32,229 nt of DNA from assembly GCA_964413905.1 (NCBI GenBank), contig CAYPUG010000018.1, forward strand, positions 1 through 32,229, in the 5' to 3' direction. Below, piece after piece: positions 9,241-17,681 of the stretch. The notes under the pieces are model-generated. The model made no database searches, was not told the origin of the DNA, and saw only the letters and a program-made list of their open reading frames with translations. A program made the translations under genes and the position numbers. This stretch comes from CAYPUG01 sp964413905. Lineage in GTDB: Bacteria > Chloroflexota > Anaerolineae > JAADDB01. Each line of letters starts with the position of its first letter. The stretch's first letter is position 1.

Positions 9241-10596
9241 ATGACCACCGCGACGACAAACGCGGCAACGATCGAGACGCCGCGTACAACATATCGCAAT
9301 GAACGCAAGTATCCCTTCTGCCCGGGTTGTGGACACACCGTGATCTTGAACAATGTCGACAAGGCGCTGACGAAATTGCAATTGGATCCGCACCGGGTCG
9401 TTTTGGTCAGTGATATCGGATGTGTGGGGTTGAGCGATCAGTATTTTGTCACCAATGCCTTTCACGGACTGCACGGGCGCAGTGTGGCGTATGCGACCGG
9501 CATTAAGTTGGCGAATCCTGATTTGAAGGTCGTTGTGTTCATCGGCGACGGCGGCACCGGGATCGGAGGCCATCACCTGTTAAATGCAGCTCGTCGCAAT
9601 GTGGATGTGACGGTGTTGGTATTCAACAACATGAACTTCGGCATGACGGGTGGGGAACATTCGGTCACCACACCGACGGGTGCGCGTACGGCCACCACTC
9701 GAAGCGGGAACCCGGAGCGGCCGTTGGATATCGTTCGCACGGTGGTGGATAACGGCGCGACGTACGCGTGGCGAGGTTCTGTCTTTGATAAGGACCTTGC
9801 GGACCGAATTGCCGAGGCCATTGAACATCCGGGCTTTGCGCTGTTGGATATTTGGGAGTTGTGCACAGCGTACTTTGTGCCTAACAACAACTTCAACAAG
9901 AAACTCCTGTTGGAAACCCAAAGGGCGCTGGGGCTGGAGACCGGGTTGGTTCATAAGGAAATTCGGCCGGAATTCGCCACTACTTTGCATGCTCTGGCCG
10001 AGGAACGTCACGGACAGCCTACGTTGCCTGTGCGTCCACTGGATTCCCTTTTCACGTCTAACCTGAGTGCGCCATATCGCCTTGTGGTGGCCGGTCGTGC
10101 CGGTGGGAAGGTGCGGTCCAGCGCCCGTACGGTCGCTGCCGGTGGTGTGTTAAGTGGGCTCTGGGCGACCCAGCGGGATGACTATCCGGTGACGGTGATG
10201 ACCGGTCATAGCGTGAGCCAGGTTATCTTAAGTCCTGAGGAGATTATGTACACGGGCATTTACAAGCCCGATGCGTTGGTCATTGTGGCGCAAGAAGGGT
10301 TGGCAAAGGTCAAGCATTATTTAGACCGCATGGATGAGTCGGATGTGGTATTTACCGTGCCGGCGTTTGCGGATGTGGAAACGCCGGCACGAAAGGTGGT
10401 TATCGACCCTAAAGGGTTTGGAGTACGGGTGACACGAGCGGATGAGACCGCGGTGATGTTGTTTGCGGTCATGCAGAAGCTACACCTTTATCCCATGGAT
10501 GCCCTGGCCGAAGCGATTCGTCGCACTCAACGGCCTGCTATTGCCGAACACAATCTGGTGTTGTTGGAGGCGGTTCGATCGAAAGAAGTAGCCTGA
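9241..10596 (+). CDS. korB: 2-oxoacid:ferredoxin oxidoreductase beta subunit fused to a gamma-like domain
   Basis: At 451 residues it is far longer than the usual beta subunit (about 280-300). Residues 1-275 are the thiamine-diphosphate domain: CPGCGH near 24-29, a third conserved cysteine in SDIGCVGLSD, the cofactor motif GDGGTGIGG…NN, and a fourth cysteine in WELCTAY. Together these provide 4Fe-4S ligands. Residues about 280-440 resemble the gamma subunit (…SVSQVILSPEEIMYTGIYKPDALVIVAQEGL). However, the usual GxGGQGV motif reads GRAGGKVRSS, so this domain may be structural or have altered CoA binding. No separate gamma gene is nearby. The stop overlaps the holB start (TGATG). Confidence 0.9.
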   Translation: MTTATTNAATIETPRTTYRNERKYPFCPGCGHTVILNNVDKALTKLQLDPHRVVLVSDIGCVGLSDQYFVTNAFHGLHGRSVAYATGIKLANPDLKVVVFIGDGGTGIGGHHLLNAARRNVDVTVLVFNNMNFGMTGGEHSVTTPTGARTATTRSGNPERPLDIVRTVVDNGATYAWRGSVFDKDLADRIAEAIEHPGFALLDIWELCTAYFVPNNNFNKKLLLETQRALGLETGLVHKEIRPEFATTLHALAEERHGQPTLPVRPLDSLFTSNLSAPYRLVVAGRAGGKVRSSARTVAAGGVLSGLWATQRDDYPVTVMTGHSVSQVILSPEEIMYTGIYKPDALVIVAQEGLAKVKHYLDRMDESDVVFTVPAFADVETPARKVVIDPKGFGVRVTRADETAVMLFAVMQKLHLYPMDALAEAIRRTQRPAIAEHNLVLLEAVRSKEVA

Positions 10597-11564
10597 TGAA
10601 CACTTGGCCGATTATCGGTCATCAATGGGCGGTGGCATTACTCTCTCAGGCCGTTGAGGACGGCCGCTTGAGCCACGCGTATTTGTTCACCGGTCCGGAC
10701 GGGGTTGGGAAAACCACCCTGGCGAAGACGTTTGCTCAAGCGCTGTTATGTGGTGGATATCCGGCGTCGTGTGAGGCCTGCGACGCGTGCCGACGCATTG
10801 CCGCGGGCGTGCACCCGGACGTGTGGCTGATCGAACCCCGAGATGGGGTGTTGCGGGTGGATCAAGTGCGGGATGTGACGCGTGAGGCCAGTCGTCGGCC
10901 CGTGGAGGCAACACATCGCGTGTTTATTCTTACGCACATGGAGCAGGCCCACCCGGCTGCGGCGAACGCGTTGCTCAAGACGTTGGAGGAGCCTCCGTCC
11001 CACGTGATCTTAGTTCTCACCGCACCGAGTGAGGACGCGGTGTTGCCTACACTGGTCTCTCGCTGCCAAGTATTGCACTTGCGCCCGGTCCCGGAGGCTG
11101 AATTGGTTAAAGCGTTACAGGAGCAGCACGTGGTCGCGGATCGGGCGCTGCTCTTGGCTCGTCTGTCCGGGGGGCGTCCGGGGTGGGCGTTGCGTGCACA
11201 TGAGGACGCGCATTTTTGGACATTGCGAGAACGGGCGTTAGACTTAATCTCCACACTTACCCAAGACCCCGGCCGCTGGTTGCGGCTGCAGGAGTCAGAG
11301 CGTTGGAGTAAGCGGAGTGCGGAGGAGCGATTAAACTTTCTGCACGTGTTGCAGGTTTTGTATCGAGACATGTTCATTCTGCTTGAAGGGCGTGGAAACG
11401 CGGTGCGTAATGTGGATTATCAAAATCAATTATCCGACTTGGCCGAACGTTTGGGTCGGGAGCGCGTGCACCGCGCGTTGCGAAGCTTGATGCAAACGCA
11501 GCGTTACCTGCAAACGAACGTCAATGTACGCTTGGCAATGGACGTGTTGTTTTTGCACATGTGA
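10596..11564 (+). CDS. holB: DNA polymerase III delta-prime subunit (clamp loader)
   Basis: A 322-residue clamp-loader ATPase-fold protein. N-terminal IIGHQWAVALL is followed by Walker A GPDGVGKT (33-40), a four-cysteine zinc module (C52, C59, C62, C65), the LLKTLEEPP block and an SRC motif near residue 150. Delta-prime is the stator of the loader that opens the sliding clamp. The intact Walker A is more DnaX-like than the degenerate E. coli HolB, but the protein lacks the long DnaX C-terminus. Adjacent ricT matches the holB-yaaT order known from Firmicutes and supports the call. It starts by 1-nt overlap with the korB stop. Confidence 0.88.
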   Translation: MNTWPIIGHQWAVALLSQAVEDGRLSHAYLFTGPDGVGKTTLAKTFAQALLCGGYPASCEACDACRRIAAGVHPDVWLIEPRDGVLRVDQVRDVTREASRRPVEATHRVFILTHMEQAHPAAANALLKTLEEPPSHVILVLTAPSEDAVLPTLVSRCQVLHLRPVPEAELVKALQEQHVVADRALLLARLSGGRPGWALRAHEDAHFWTLRERALDLISTLTQDPGRWLRLQESERWSKRSAEERLNFLHVLQVLYRDMFILLEGRGNAVRNVDYQNQLSDLAERLGRERVHRALRSLMQTQRYLQTNVNVRLAMDVLFLHM

Positions 11565-11680
11565 AAGGCGCTTGTTCCGGTTGGGAAACAGGGAGCGCTT
11601 TCTGCACCTTTCATTTCAAAACGGGTGTGTCGGTCAACTAATCGCGGTACTCTATGAGTGCAGGGGGATAAAAGGACATA

Positions 11681-12568
11681 ATGGCACGGGTTGTGGGTGT
11701 AAGTTTTCAGCGTGCGGGGAAAATATATTACTTTGATCCGGCCGGTTTTGAGTTGGCCGCGGGCGATTATGTCATTGTGGAAACAGCTCGGGGACGTGAG
11801 TTGGGTGAGGTGGTGAAACCGGCGTTTGAAGTGCCCGATGAGGAACTCCCCGACGAACTGAAACCCATCTTGCGTCGGGCGACCGCGTGGGATCTTGTCT
11901 CCCAAGACCAATGGGCGCACAAAGAACAGGAGGCCATGCAGATTTGTCAGGAGAAGGTTAAAGAGCATGGCCTGAAAATGAAGTTGGTCAAGTGCGAATA
12001 CAACTTCGATGGGGGGCGTCTGGTCGTTTACTTTACCGCGGAAAAGCGGGTGGACTTTCGCGCACTGGTTAAGGATCTGGCCCGGACGTTCCACACACGC
12101 ATTGAGATGCGCCAAATCGGTGACCGGGATGAAGCCAAAATGCTCTCCGGCTATGGGCGTTGTGGCCGGGAGTTATGTTGTGCGAGTTGGTTGCGCGAGT
12201 TCTCGCCCATATCTATTAAGATGGCGAAGGCGCAGAACTTGCCGCTCAACCCTTCGGAGATCACCGGGGTGTGCGGCAAACTGTTGTGCTGTCTCTCTTA
12301 TGAATTGGCAACATACGAGGAGGCGAACCGCGCGTTGCCGCGTGTTGGCAGTACAGTGGTGACCATCTACGGTCGGGGGCGTGTGTTGCGGGTGAACGCG
12401 CTGCGTGAGACCGTTCAGGTTCGCTTGATCCGCGATGACGGTGAGGAAGGCGATATTGTTGAACTAGGCAAGGACGCGTTGTACACACGTCGCGATGGAG
12501 GAACCCCGGATGTATCCACTTTGCCCTGTCCAGGGTGCCCTTTGAACGAAATAAACACGTGGGGATGA
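11681..12568 (+). CDS. ricT: PSP1-domain protein RicT (YaaT)
   Basis: A 295-residue PSP1-superfamily protein. The N-terminal half is a small beta domain (VVGVSFQRAGKIYYFDP…). The second half carries cysteine pairs in YGRCGRELCC (about 157-166) and GVCGKLLCC (about 197-205), which in Bacillus RicT contribute to Fe-S clusters in the RicA/RicF/RicT complex affecting RNase Y and mRNA maturation. No ricA or ricF is seen here. AAAGGA lies just upstream of ATG 11681. The 116-nt gap after holB contains an imperfect stem-loop (about 11562-11601). It converges on spoVS with only 7 nt between stops. Confidence 0.9.
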   Translation: MARVVGVSFQRAGKIYYFDPAGFELAAGDYVIVETARGRELGEVVKPAFEVPDEELPDELKPILRRATAWDLVSQDQWAHKEQEAMQICQEKVKEHGLKMKLVKCEYNFDGGRLVVYFTAEKRVDFRALVKDLARTFHTRIEMRQIGDRDEAKMLSGYGRCGRELCCASWLREFSPISIKMAKAQNLPLNPSEITGVCGKLLCCLSYELATYEEANRALPRVGSTVVTIYGRGRVLRVNALRETVQVRLIRDDGEEGDIVELGKDALYTRRDGGTPDVSTLPCPGCPLNEINTWG

Positions 12569-12575
12569 ATACACT

Positions 12576-12923
12576 CTACGAGGACGACTGTTCCAACGGT
12601 TCCGCAACAATGTGGAAACGAACGGCTGTACGTTCTTGGCCGTTGATCTCCACCTCTGTGAACGTGGGTTTACACGCGATGTCTAAACCATCTCCTTCCA
12701 AGTAACCACGAGCAATGGCAATAGCCTTGACGGCTTGGTTCACTGCACTGGCGCCGATGGCTTGTACAACGGCCTGACCTACATCCCGAATGACGCCGGC
12801 AATGGCGCCGGCTACCGCGGTGGATCGAGATTTCGATGAGACCTTAATCACGTTTACACCATTCGATGAGTGCATGGTGTACGCTACTTTCATCAGACTG
12901 TCCGTGGATCTGTTTTCGCTCAT
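12576..12923 (-). CDS. spoVS: Stage V sporulation protein S-family (SpoVS, Alba-like) protein
   Basis: The core from about residue 25 (VIKVSSKSRSTAVAGAIAGV…) through QAIGASAVNQAVKAIAIARGYL to INGEERTAV-like NGQERTAVRFHIV is a textbook SpoVS domain: a small Alba-like, probable nucleic-acid-binding regulator. The usual protein is about 86 residues; this one has a polar N-terminal extension of about 25. ATG 12923 is chosen because GGGAGG lies 10 nt upstream; an upstream ATG at 12956 has no ribosome site, and shorter starts are possible. SpoVS homologues are common in non-sporulating Chloroflexota and Deinococcota. Its upstream region is the MITE cluster at 13107-13435. Confidence 0.93.
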   Translation of the reverse strand: MSENRSTDSLMKVAYTMHSSNGVNVIKVSSKSRSTAVAGAIAGVIRDVGQAVVQAIGASAVNQAVKAIAIARGYLEGDGLDIACKPTFTEVEINGQERTAVRFHIVAEPLEQSSS

Positions 12924-13115
12924 AGCCGACGTGCCTCCCACACAGAAGTGGATCAAAACGTTTTACACAACCATCCCCCTGAAGAAAATGCGCCCAACGC
13001 GTAACTTATTCGCATATGATGACGTCCTTAGGTATGAGGAGTTACGCATCATCGGTGAAATAAATAAGATATTTTACACCGAAATACCCAATTGTTCAAT
13101 GTTATGGATATCAGC

Positions 13116-13269
13116 CTGATTGACGGACATATCGCGTTTCATGTACCTCGGCGTAAAGAAGAAGTAGAAATTCGTGGGATTTTCGCCGCCTTCGGCGGCG
13201 AAAATCCCACGAATTTCCCTTCCTTTTTCTAGGCCAAGGTGCATTTGCAGAGTTTTGTCAGTCAATCAG
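13116..13269 (+). mobile_element. MITE-like element, family 1, copy A (154 bp)
   Basis: The ends CTGATTGACGGACA and TGTCAGTCAATCAG are 14-bp terminal inverted repeats (near-identical to copies B and C; outermost base variable) with one mismatch. Flanking direct repeats GATATCAGC (13107-13115) and GATATCAGT (13270-13278) match at 8 of 9 positions and look like a target duplication. The interior shares blocks such as CGCGTTTCATGTACCTCG and GGCCAAGGTGCATT with the other copies. The centre is a perfect 24-bp hairpin (13167-13190 with 13194-13217, 3-nt loop). There is no transposase, so mobilisation in trans is inferred. Confidence 0.85.
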
Positions 13270-13279
13270 GATATCAGTA

Positions 13280-13427
13280 TAGGGCTTTTCAATGCTCTAA
13301 CACGCGGAGGCGCTGTATCGGCGATTAAGCCATCGTGAGGCTGTCGGGTAGGGGACGGCAATATTGTTCCCTACCCGACCAGCGCCTGCCTGTTTGCTCC
13401 TGAGTACAAGATCTCCGAAAAGCCCTA
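13280..13427 (+). mobile_element. MITE-like element, family 2, copy A (148 bp)
   Basis: Ends TAGGGCTTTTC and GAAAAGCCCTA form 11-bp perfect inverted repeats (13 bp including flanks). The flanks TATCAGTA (13272-13279) and TATCAGCA (13428-13435) match at 7 of 8 positions, suggesting a target duplication. The interior aligns with copy B at 31690-31840 along its whole length (for example CAATGCTCTAACACGCG and AAGATCTC). The central hairpin, built on GGGTAGGG…CCCTACCC, differs in sequence from that of copy B but stays self-complementary. Confidence 0.82.
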
Positions 13428-13443
13428 TATCAGCACTTTGGAA

Positions 13444-13478
13444 TGCGGTGGCATGTCACCGCTATGAAGTAGCAATCC
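13444..13478. repeat. Near-palindromic dispersed repeat, family 3, copy 1
   Basis: TGCGGTGGCATGTCACCGCT, with the tail …TAGCAATCC, resembles the sequence at 24256-24291 (about 26 of 35 positions match). GCGGTG…CACCGC makes a 6-bp stem. It lies directly upstream of the secreted-protein gene and could be an operator or another repeat class. Confidence 0.5.
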
Positions 13479-13496
13479 TTTGGTAAGGAGTCAACT

Positions 13497-14546
<1,050 letters not shown>

Positions 14547-14783
14547 TAAGTGACCGGAAATCAGGACGGCCTTCATCGCGTTTAGGCGTTTGAGGCGCTT
14601 CGGTGTGATGAAGGCAGTCATGTATGGGCAATGCAACCCCGGCCCTTATAATTTGACGCTCTTGGAGGGCCGGGGTATTGTATGTCGGACTGCTTTACAT
14701 TGTCGGGTAGAGTGGTTTGCCCATCTACGGGTAGGCGAGGGTACTCCCTTCGCCCACCCGTTTATAGAGTTTTACAGGTGACG
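14547..14783. other. Gene-free stretch with several stem-loops and a possible promoter
   Basis: No gene is seen. GCCTTCATC (about 14570) pairs with GATGAAGGC (about 14607-14615). ACCCCGGCCC (14636-14645) pairs perfectly with GGGCCGGGGT (14667-14676). A GC-rich imperfect hairpin lies at about 14727-14760. TTGACG (14653-14658), a 17-bp spacer and TATTGT (14676-14681) could be a promoter for the HAD-csaA-folE operon; one hairpin overlaps it. None has a clear T run. Confidence 0.45.
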
Positions 14784-14887
14784 TTGATTGACTGACACAT
14801 CGCGTTTCATGTACCTCGACGTAAAGAGGGAGTAGCCTACCTCTTCCTAGGCCAAGGTGCATTCGCAGAGTTTTGTCAGTCAATCAG
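14784..14887 (+). mobile_element. MITE-like element, family 1, copy B (104 bp)
   Basis: Ends TTGATTGACTGACA and TGTCAGTCAATCAG are flanked by perfect 9-bp direct repeats CAGGTGACG (14775-14783 and 14888-14896). The interior shares the conserved left and right blocks of family 1 but lacks the long central hairpin, explaining its shorter length. The right duplication abuts the ribosome site GGAGG of the HAD gene, so this insertion is 16 nt from its start codon. Confidence 0.9.
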
Positions 14888-14903
14888 CAGGTGACGGAGG
14901 GCT

Positions 14904-15617
14904 ATGAACACAAGGTACACAACGGTGATTTTCGACTTGGATGGCACGTTACGGGTAAGCAAGCCTCGATTTATGGATGCCCTCGCCCGGCATTGTGCTG
15001 ATATGGGGTATCCCTTTTCGGAAGATCAGCGATATATGTTAGAGCGATGGGTGCACTATTACTGGGCGCGAAGTCCAGAGTTACAAGATGACAAGGAGAT
15101 TCACGGCGATGAGCGGCTGTGGCTGCGTTTCATATATCGGCTTCTTCACTTGGCGGGCTACCCGGTCACTCTGGAGGAGGCCCGCCAAGTGATGGATTCC
15201 TTCTCCCTGGTGTATCATCCGGATTCCGTTCTGATGCCCGGTGCGAGGGACGTGTTGGAGACGCTGCACTCTTTCGGAGTGCGCATGGGGGTGTTGTCCA
15301 ACCGCCTGCATTCTTTTGAAGAGGAGTTGCAGCAATTGGGAATTGCCGATTACTTCCAATTCGCTGTGGCGGCAGGCGAGGTTGGATATTGGAAGCCCGA
15401 TCCTCGCATTTTCCAGGTGACTTTGGAGCGGATCGGCGTGTCCCCACGCCACTCTGTGTATGTGGGGGACAACTATTACGCCGATGTGTTAGGGGCCCAA
15501 TCTGTTGGGCTGAAGGTCATTTTGGTGAACGCTCGGCGGCTCTTCAATGATGTTCACTGTCCTCGCGTGAAAGACCTCCGGGAGATTATTCCTCTTATCT
15601 CTGGGGAAAATACGTAG
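14904..15617 (+). CDS. HAD-superfamily hydrolase (phosphatase-like)
   Basis: A 237-residue haloacid dehalogenase-fold enzyme. Motif I is FDLDGT (residues 10-15, nucleophile D11 with D13), motif II the serine in GVLSN (about 131), motif III the lysine in GYWKPDP (about 155), and motif IV VGDNYYAD (about 188-195) with metal-binding aspartates. An alpha-helical cap lies between about 20 and 100. This is the phosphoglycolate phosphatase/pyrimidine 5'-nucleotidase-like subgroup; the substrate is unknown. GGAGG at 14896-14900 supports ATG 14904. It lies 9 nt upstream of csaA. Confidence 0.88.
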   Translation: MNTRYTTVIFDLDGTLRVSKPRFMDALARHCADMGYPFSEDQRYMLERWVHYYWARSPELQDDKEIHGDERLWLRFIYRLLHLAGYPVTLEEARQVMDSFSLVYHPDSVLMPGARDVLETLHSFGVRMGVLSNRLHSFEEELQQLGIADYFQFAVAAGEVGYWKPDPRIFQVTLERIGVSPRHSVYVGDNYYADVLGAQSVGLKVILVNARRLFNDVHCPRVKDLREIIPLISGENT

Positions 15618-15626
15618 GAGGGGAAG

Positions 15627-15974
15627 ATGACAGAGAAGCCGGAAATTACATGGGATGATTTTACTCGCGTGTCTATGCGGGTCGGAAAGATTGTTCGCGT
15701 GGAACCGTTTCCCGAGGCCCGCAAGCCCGCGTATAAGCTGTGGATTGATTTCGGCCCGTATGGGGTGAAAAAGAGTTCTGCCCAGCTGCCCCGTTGGTAT
15801 CCGGATCCGGATGCGTTGGTGGGGCGGTTGGTTGTGGCCGTGACGAACTTTCCGCCTAAACAGATTGGCCCTTTTATGTCCGAGGTGCTTGTGTTAGGGG
15901 CGATTCAATCTGATGGTCGGGTGGTGCTTTTACAGCCCGATGGGCCTTCGGAGTTGGGCGCCCCTATCGCCTAG
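15627..15974 (+). CDS. csaA: CsaA-type tRNA-binding-domain chaperone
   Basis: A 115-residue OB-fold protein matching CsaA nearly end to end: SMRVGKIVRVEPFPEARKPA, KSSAQLPRWY, GRLVVAVTNFPPKQIGPFMSEVLVLGA and VVLLQPD. In Bacillus CsaA is a dimeric chaperone assisting protein export; the domain is related to the tRNA-binding domain of Arc1p and MetRS C-termini. AGGAGGGG precedes ATG 15627. It sits between a HAD hydrolase and folE in one apparent operon, with no other Sec gene nearby. Confidence 0.92.
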   Translation: MTEKPEITWDDFTRVSMRVGKIVRVEPFPEARKPAYKLWIDFGPYGVKKSSAQLPRWYPDPDALVGRLVVAVTNFPPKQIGPFMSEVLVLGAIQSDGRVVLLQPDGPSELGAPIA

Positions 15975-16018
15975 ATACCTGCACTTCTTCACTCTGAGGA
16001 AAGGAGGGAGTCTCGATA

Positions 16019-16621
16019 ATGTCTATCGAGCGGGTGGAAATACCGACGGATTGGCCGGTGGAGGAGATAAGCCGTTTGGTGCGAGAGTTGTTGGTTCTCC
16101 TGGGCGAGGACCCGGATCGAGAGGGCCTGGAGCGCACCCCCATGCGGGTGGCCCAGATGTTCGCGGAATTGACCGCTGGGTATCGGGTGGACCCCCATCT
16201 CTTGGTGAACGAAGCCTTGTTCGACGTTTCGTATGATGAGATGGTGGTTGTGCGCGATATCGAGTTATACAGTCTGTGTGAACATCACATGCTTCCCTTC
16301 TACGGGTATGCTCATGTGGCATATATTCCTAACGGTCGTATCCTGGGGTTGTCGAAGATCCCTCGCGTGGTGGAGATGTTTGCCCGTCGCCTCCAGGTAC
16401 AAGAGCGTCTCACCGAGCAGATTGCCCAGTTCCTGGACGACCTGCTGCATCCCCAAGGGGTGGCTGTGGTCATTGAGGCCGTTCACATGTGCGCGGTGAT
16501 GCGGGGCGTGAAAAAGGCGAACGCGCGTATGGTCACCAGTGCCATGCGGGGGTTGTTCAAGACGAATACAAGAACGCGCAGCGAATTCCTGAGTCTGATC
16601 GGACATGACCGGCGACCTTAA
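16019..16621 (+). CDS. folE: GTP cyclohydrolase I
   Basis: A 200-residue enzyme converting GTP to 7,8-dihydroneopterin triphosphate, the first step towards tetrahydrofolate. Zinc ligands are C87 and H90 in LCEHHMLPF and C158 in VHMCAVMRG. The SKIPRVVEMFARRLQVQERLT block and the catalytic His region are intact, and the length is normal for the type IA enzyme. AAAGGAGGG lies upstream of ATG 16019. It is the last gene of the HAD-csaA-folE operon; no other folate genes are visible. Confidence 0.96.
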   Translation: MSIERVEIPTDWPVEEISRLVRELLVLLGEDPDREGLERTPMRVAQMFAELTAGYRVDPHLLVNEALFDVSYDEMVVVRDIELYSLCEHHMLPFYGYAHVAYIPNGRILGLSKIPRVVEMFARRLQVQERLTEQIAQFLDDLLHPQGVAVVIEAVHMCAVMRGVKKANARMVTSAMRGLFKTNTRTRSEFLSLIGHDRRP

Positions 16622-16674
16622 TACACTTTTGCGTGTTCACGATCGAGTGCGTGTCGGCGAAGAACGTGAAATCG

Positions 16675-16730
16675 CTTCTCTTCCGTTACGCCAAGCACAT
16701 AAAACGCGGGATATAGGCCCATCAATGGTC
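16675..16730 (-). repeat. Degenerate family-1 MITE end
   Basis: GTTACGCCAAGCACATAAAA, continuing CGCGGGATATAG…CATCAAT, aligns with the reverse complement of the left end of copy A (TTTACGCCGAGGTACATGAA and on). No partner end or target duplication is visible, so it is an old fragment between the convergent folE and zinc-ribbon genes. Confidence 0.55.
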
Positions 16731-16787
16731 GGGTATCAGCGTGGAGTGATAAATATGTGATTCAAGCGGCCTTCCCGAAGGGAGGCT

Positions 16788-17489
16788 TTACACAATGGAG
16801 GCCAGTATGCGCCCACATGTGGGGCAATACACAATGCCTTCTTCGTACTTCACCTGACGTTCTACGCTGCGTGGCACTTCCACCCCGCACGCTTCACACA
16901 CGCGATTTTTCAAGCGGGAGACGGCCATCCCTCCTTTCACGCGGCGTAGCCGTTCGTATACCGTAACAATATCCGGGGGGATACGAGCGATGAGTTTTGC
17001 GCGTCGTTTTACCAAGTGATCGTGTTCGGCGCGTAGGTGCGCTTGTTTTTCCAGGAGGCCGGATTGGACAACATCCCAACGGGCTTCTTCCTCCTGAAGT
17101 CGGGCGGTCAGGTCGCGATGATTCGCGTCCAGACGTTCCTGCATTTCCATGAGATCGAGCAGTTCGTCCTCTAGATGACTGCGGCGGCGCCGCATTTCTG
17201 CGGCCTTTTGTTGTGCGGCTTCGATCTCACGGGGATTGCTGATGTACCCACCGTATAGACGTTTCTCTAAGTCCTCAATGTGTTCGCTCAGGCCGGCAAT
17301 TTCCAACTCCAGATCGGCTTGACGAACGGTGATGTGATGGAGTTCTGCTTCGAGGGTAGCAATCTGGTGGGCTAATTCTTGGAGAATGGCGGGGGTATGC
17401 AGGTGGCTTTCAATGTCGGCCAATTCCTGCGCGATGTGGTCCAGGGCCAGATCCACTTCTTGTAAGTCCCAGAGTACACGGATGCTCAT
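16788..17489 (-). CDS. Coiled-coil protein with C-terminal C4 zinc ribbon
   Basis: A 233-residue protein of the zf-RING_7 / DUF164-like family. Residues 5-180 are almost entirely heptad-rich helix (coiled-coil hairpin), with a conserved LYGGYISNPREIEAAQ loop near 77-92 between the helices. The C-terminus has CEACGVEVP and, 20-odd residues later, YCPTCGRIL, giving a CxxC…CxxC zinc ribbon. Function is unproven; nucleic-acid or chaperone-type roles have been proposed for the family. AAGGAGGG precedes ATG 17489, and it has its own strong promoter at 17528-17556. It stands alone, convergent with folE. Confidence 0.9.
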   Translation of the reverse strand: MSIRVLWDLQEVDLALDHIAQELADIESHLHTPAILQELAHQIATLEAELHHITVRQADLELEIAGLSEHIEDLEKRLYGGYISNPREIEAAQQKAAEMRRRRSHLEDELLDLMEMQERLDANHRDLTARLQEEEARWDVVQSGLLEKQAHLRAEHDHLVKRRAKLIARIPPDIVTVYERLRRVKGGMAVSRLKNRVCEACGVEVPRSVERQVKYEEGIVYCPTCGRILASIV

Positions 17490-17527
17490 AGCATCCCTCC
17501 TTCATCGAGGAATGTCCTTCTGGGGGT

Positions 17528-17556
17528 ATTATAATCCAGGGTGCAAGGGTTATCAA
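17528..17556 (-). promoter_or_regulatory. Strong sigma-70-type promoter of the zinc-ribbon gene
   Basis: Read on the minus strand: TTGATA, a 17-bp spacer and TATAAT, with the start codon about 39 nt downstream of the -10 box. Confidence 0.75.
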
Positions 17557-17596
17557 CCCCTATTTTTTCGCACGGGCGTTGGCTTGAAAAGGAGGG

Positions 17597-17646
17597 GCAG
17601 AATTCATGTGATTTTGTCTGAATGGCCAAAATCACATGAATTCTGC
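17597..17646 (-). terminator. Long perfect hairpin after the ABC-2 exporter operon, probable terminator
   Basis: A 20-bp perfect stem (17597-17616 with 17627-17646) has a 10-nt loop. It lies 35 nt past the permease stop and upstream of the zinc-ribbon promoter. On the minus strand the stem is followed by CCCCTCCTTTTC. The arm (…GAATTCATGTGATTTTG) resembles in pattern the GAAATTCGTGGGATTTTC arms found inside family-1 MITEs. Confidence 0.6.
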
Positions 17647-17681
17647 GACCCTTTCCATGAGTTTTGGGGAGCGAGCACGCG

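Noticed and set aside
12790..13119. 109-codon plus-strand ORF
   Set aside because: It is antisense to spoVS, runs into MITE sequence and has no ribosome site or known domain.
13074..13265. Small ORF on the minus strand beginning MTDKTLQMHLGLE
   Set aside because: It is a reading of family-1 MITE copy A. A similar peptide appears in copy C, but lengths and frames differ between copies and there is no ribosome site.
16760..16786. Terminator between folE and the zinc-ribbon gene
   Set aside because: Only a 7-bp bulged stem around GGCCTTCCC…GGGAGGC is seen, without a T run on either strand, so I do not list it as a feature.
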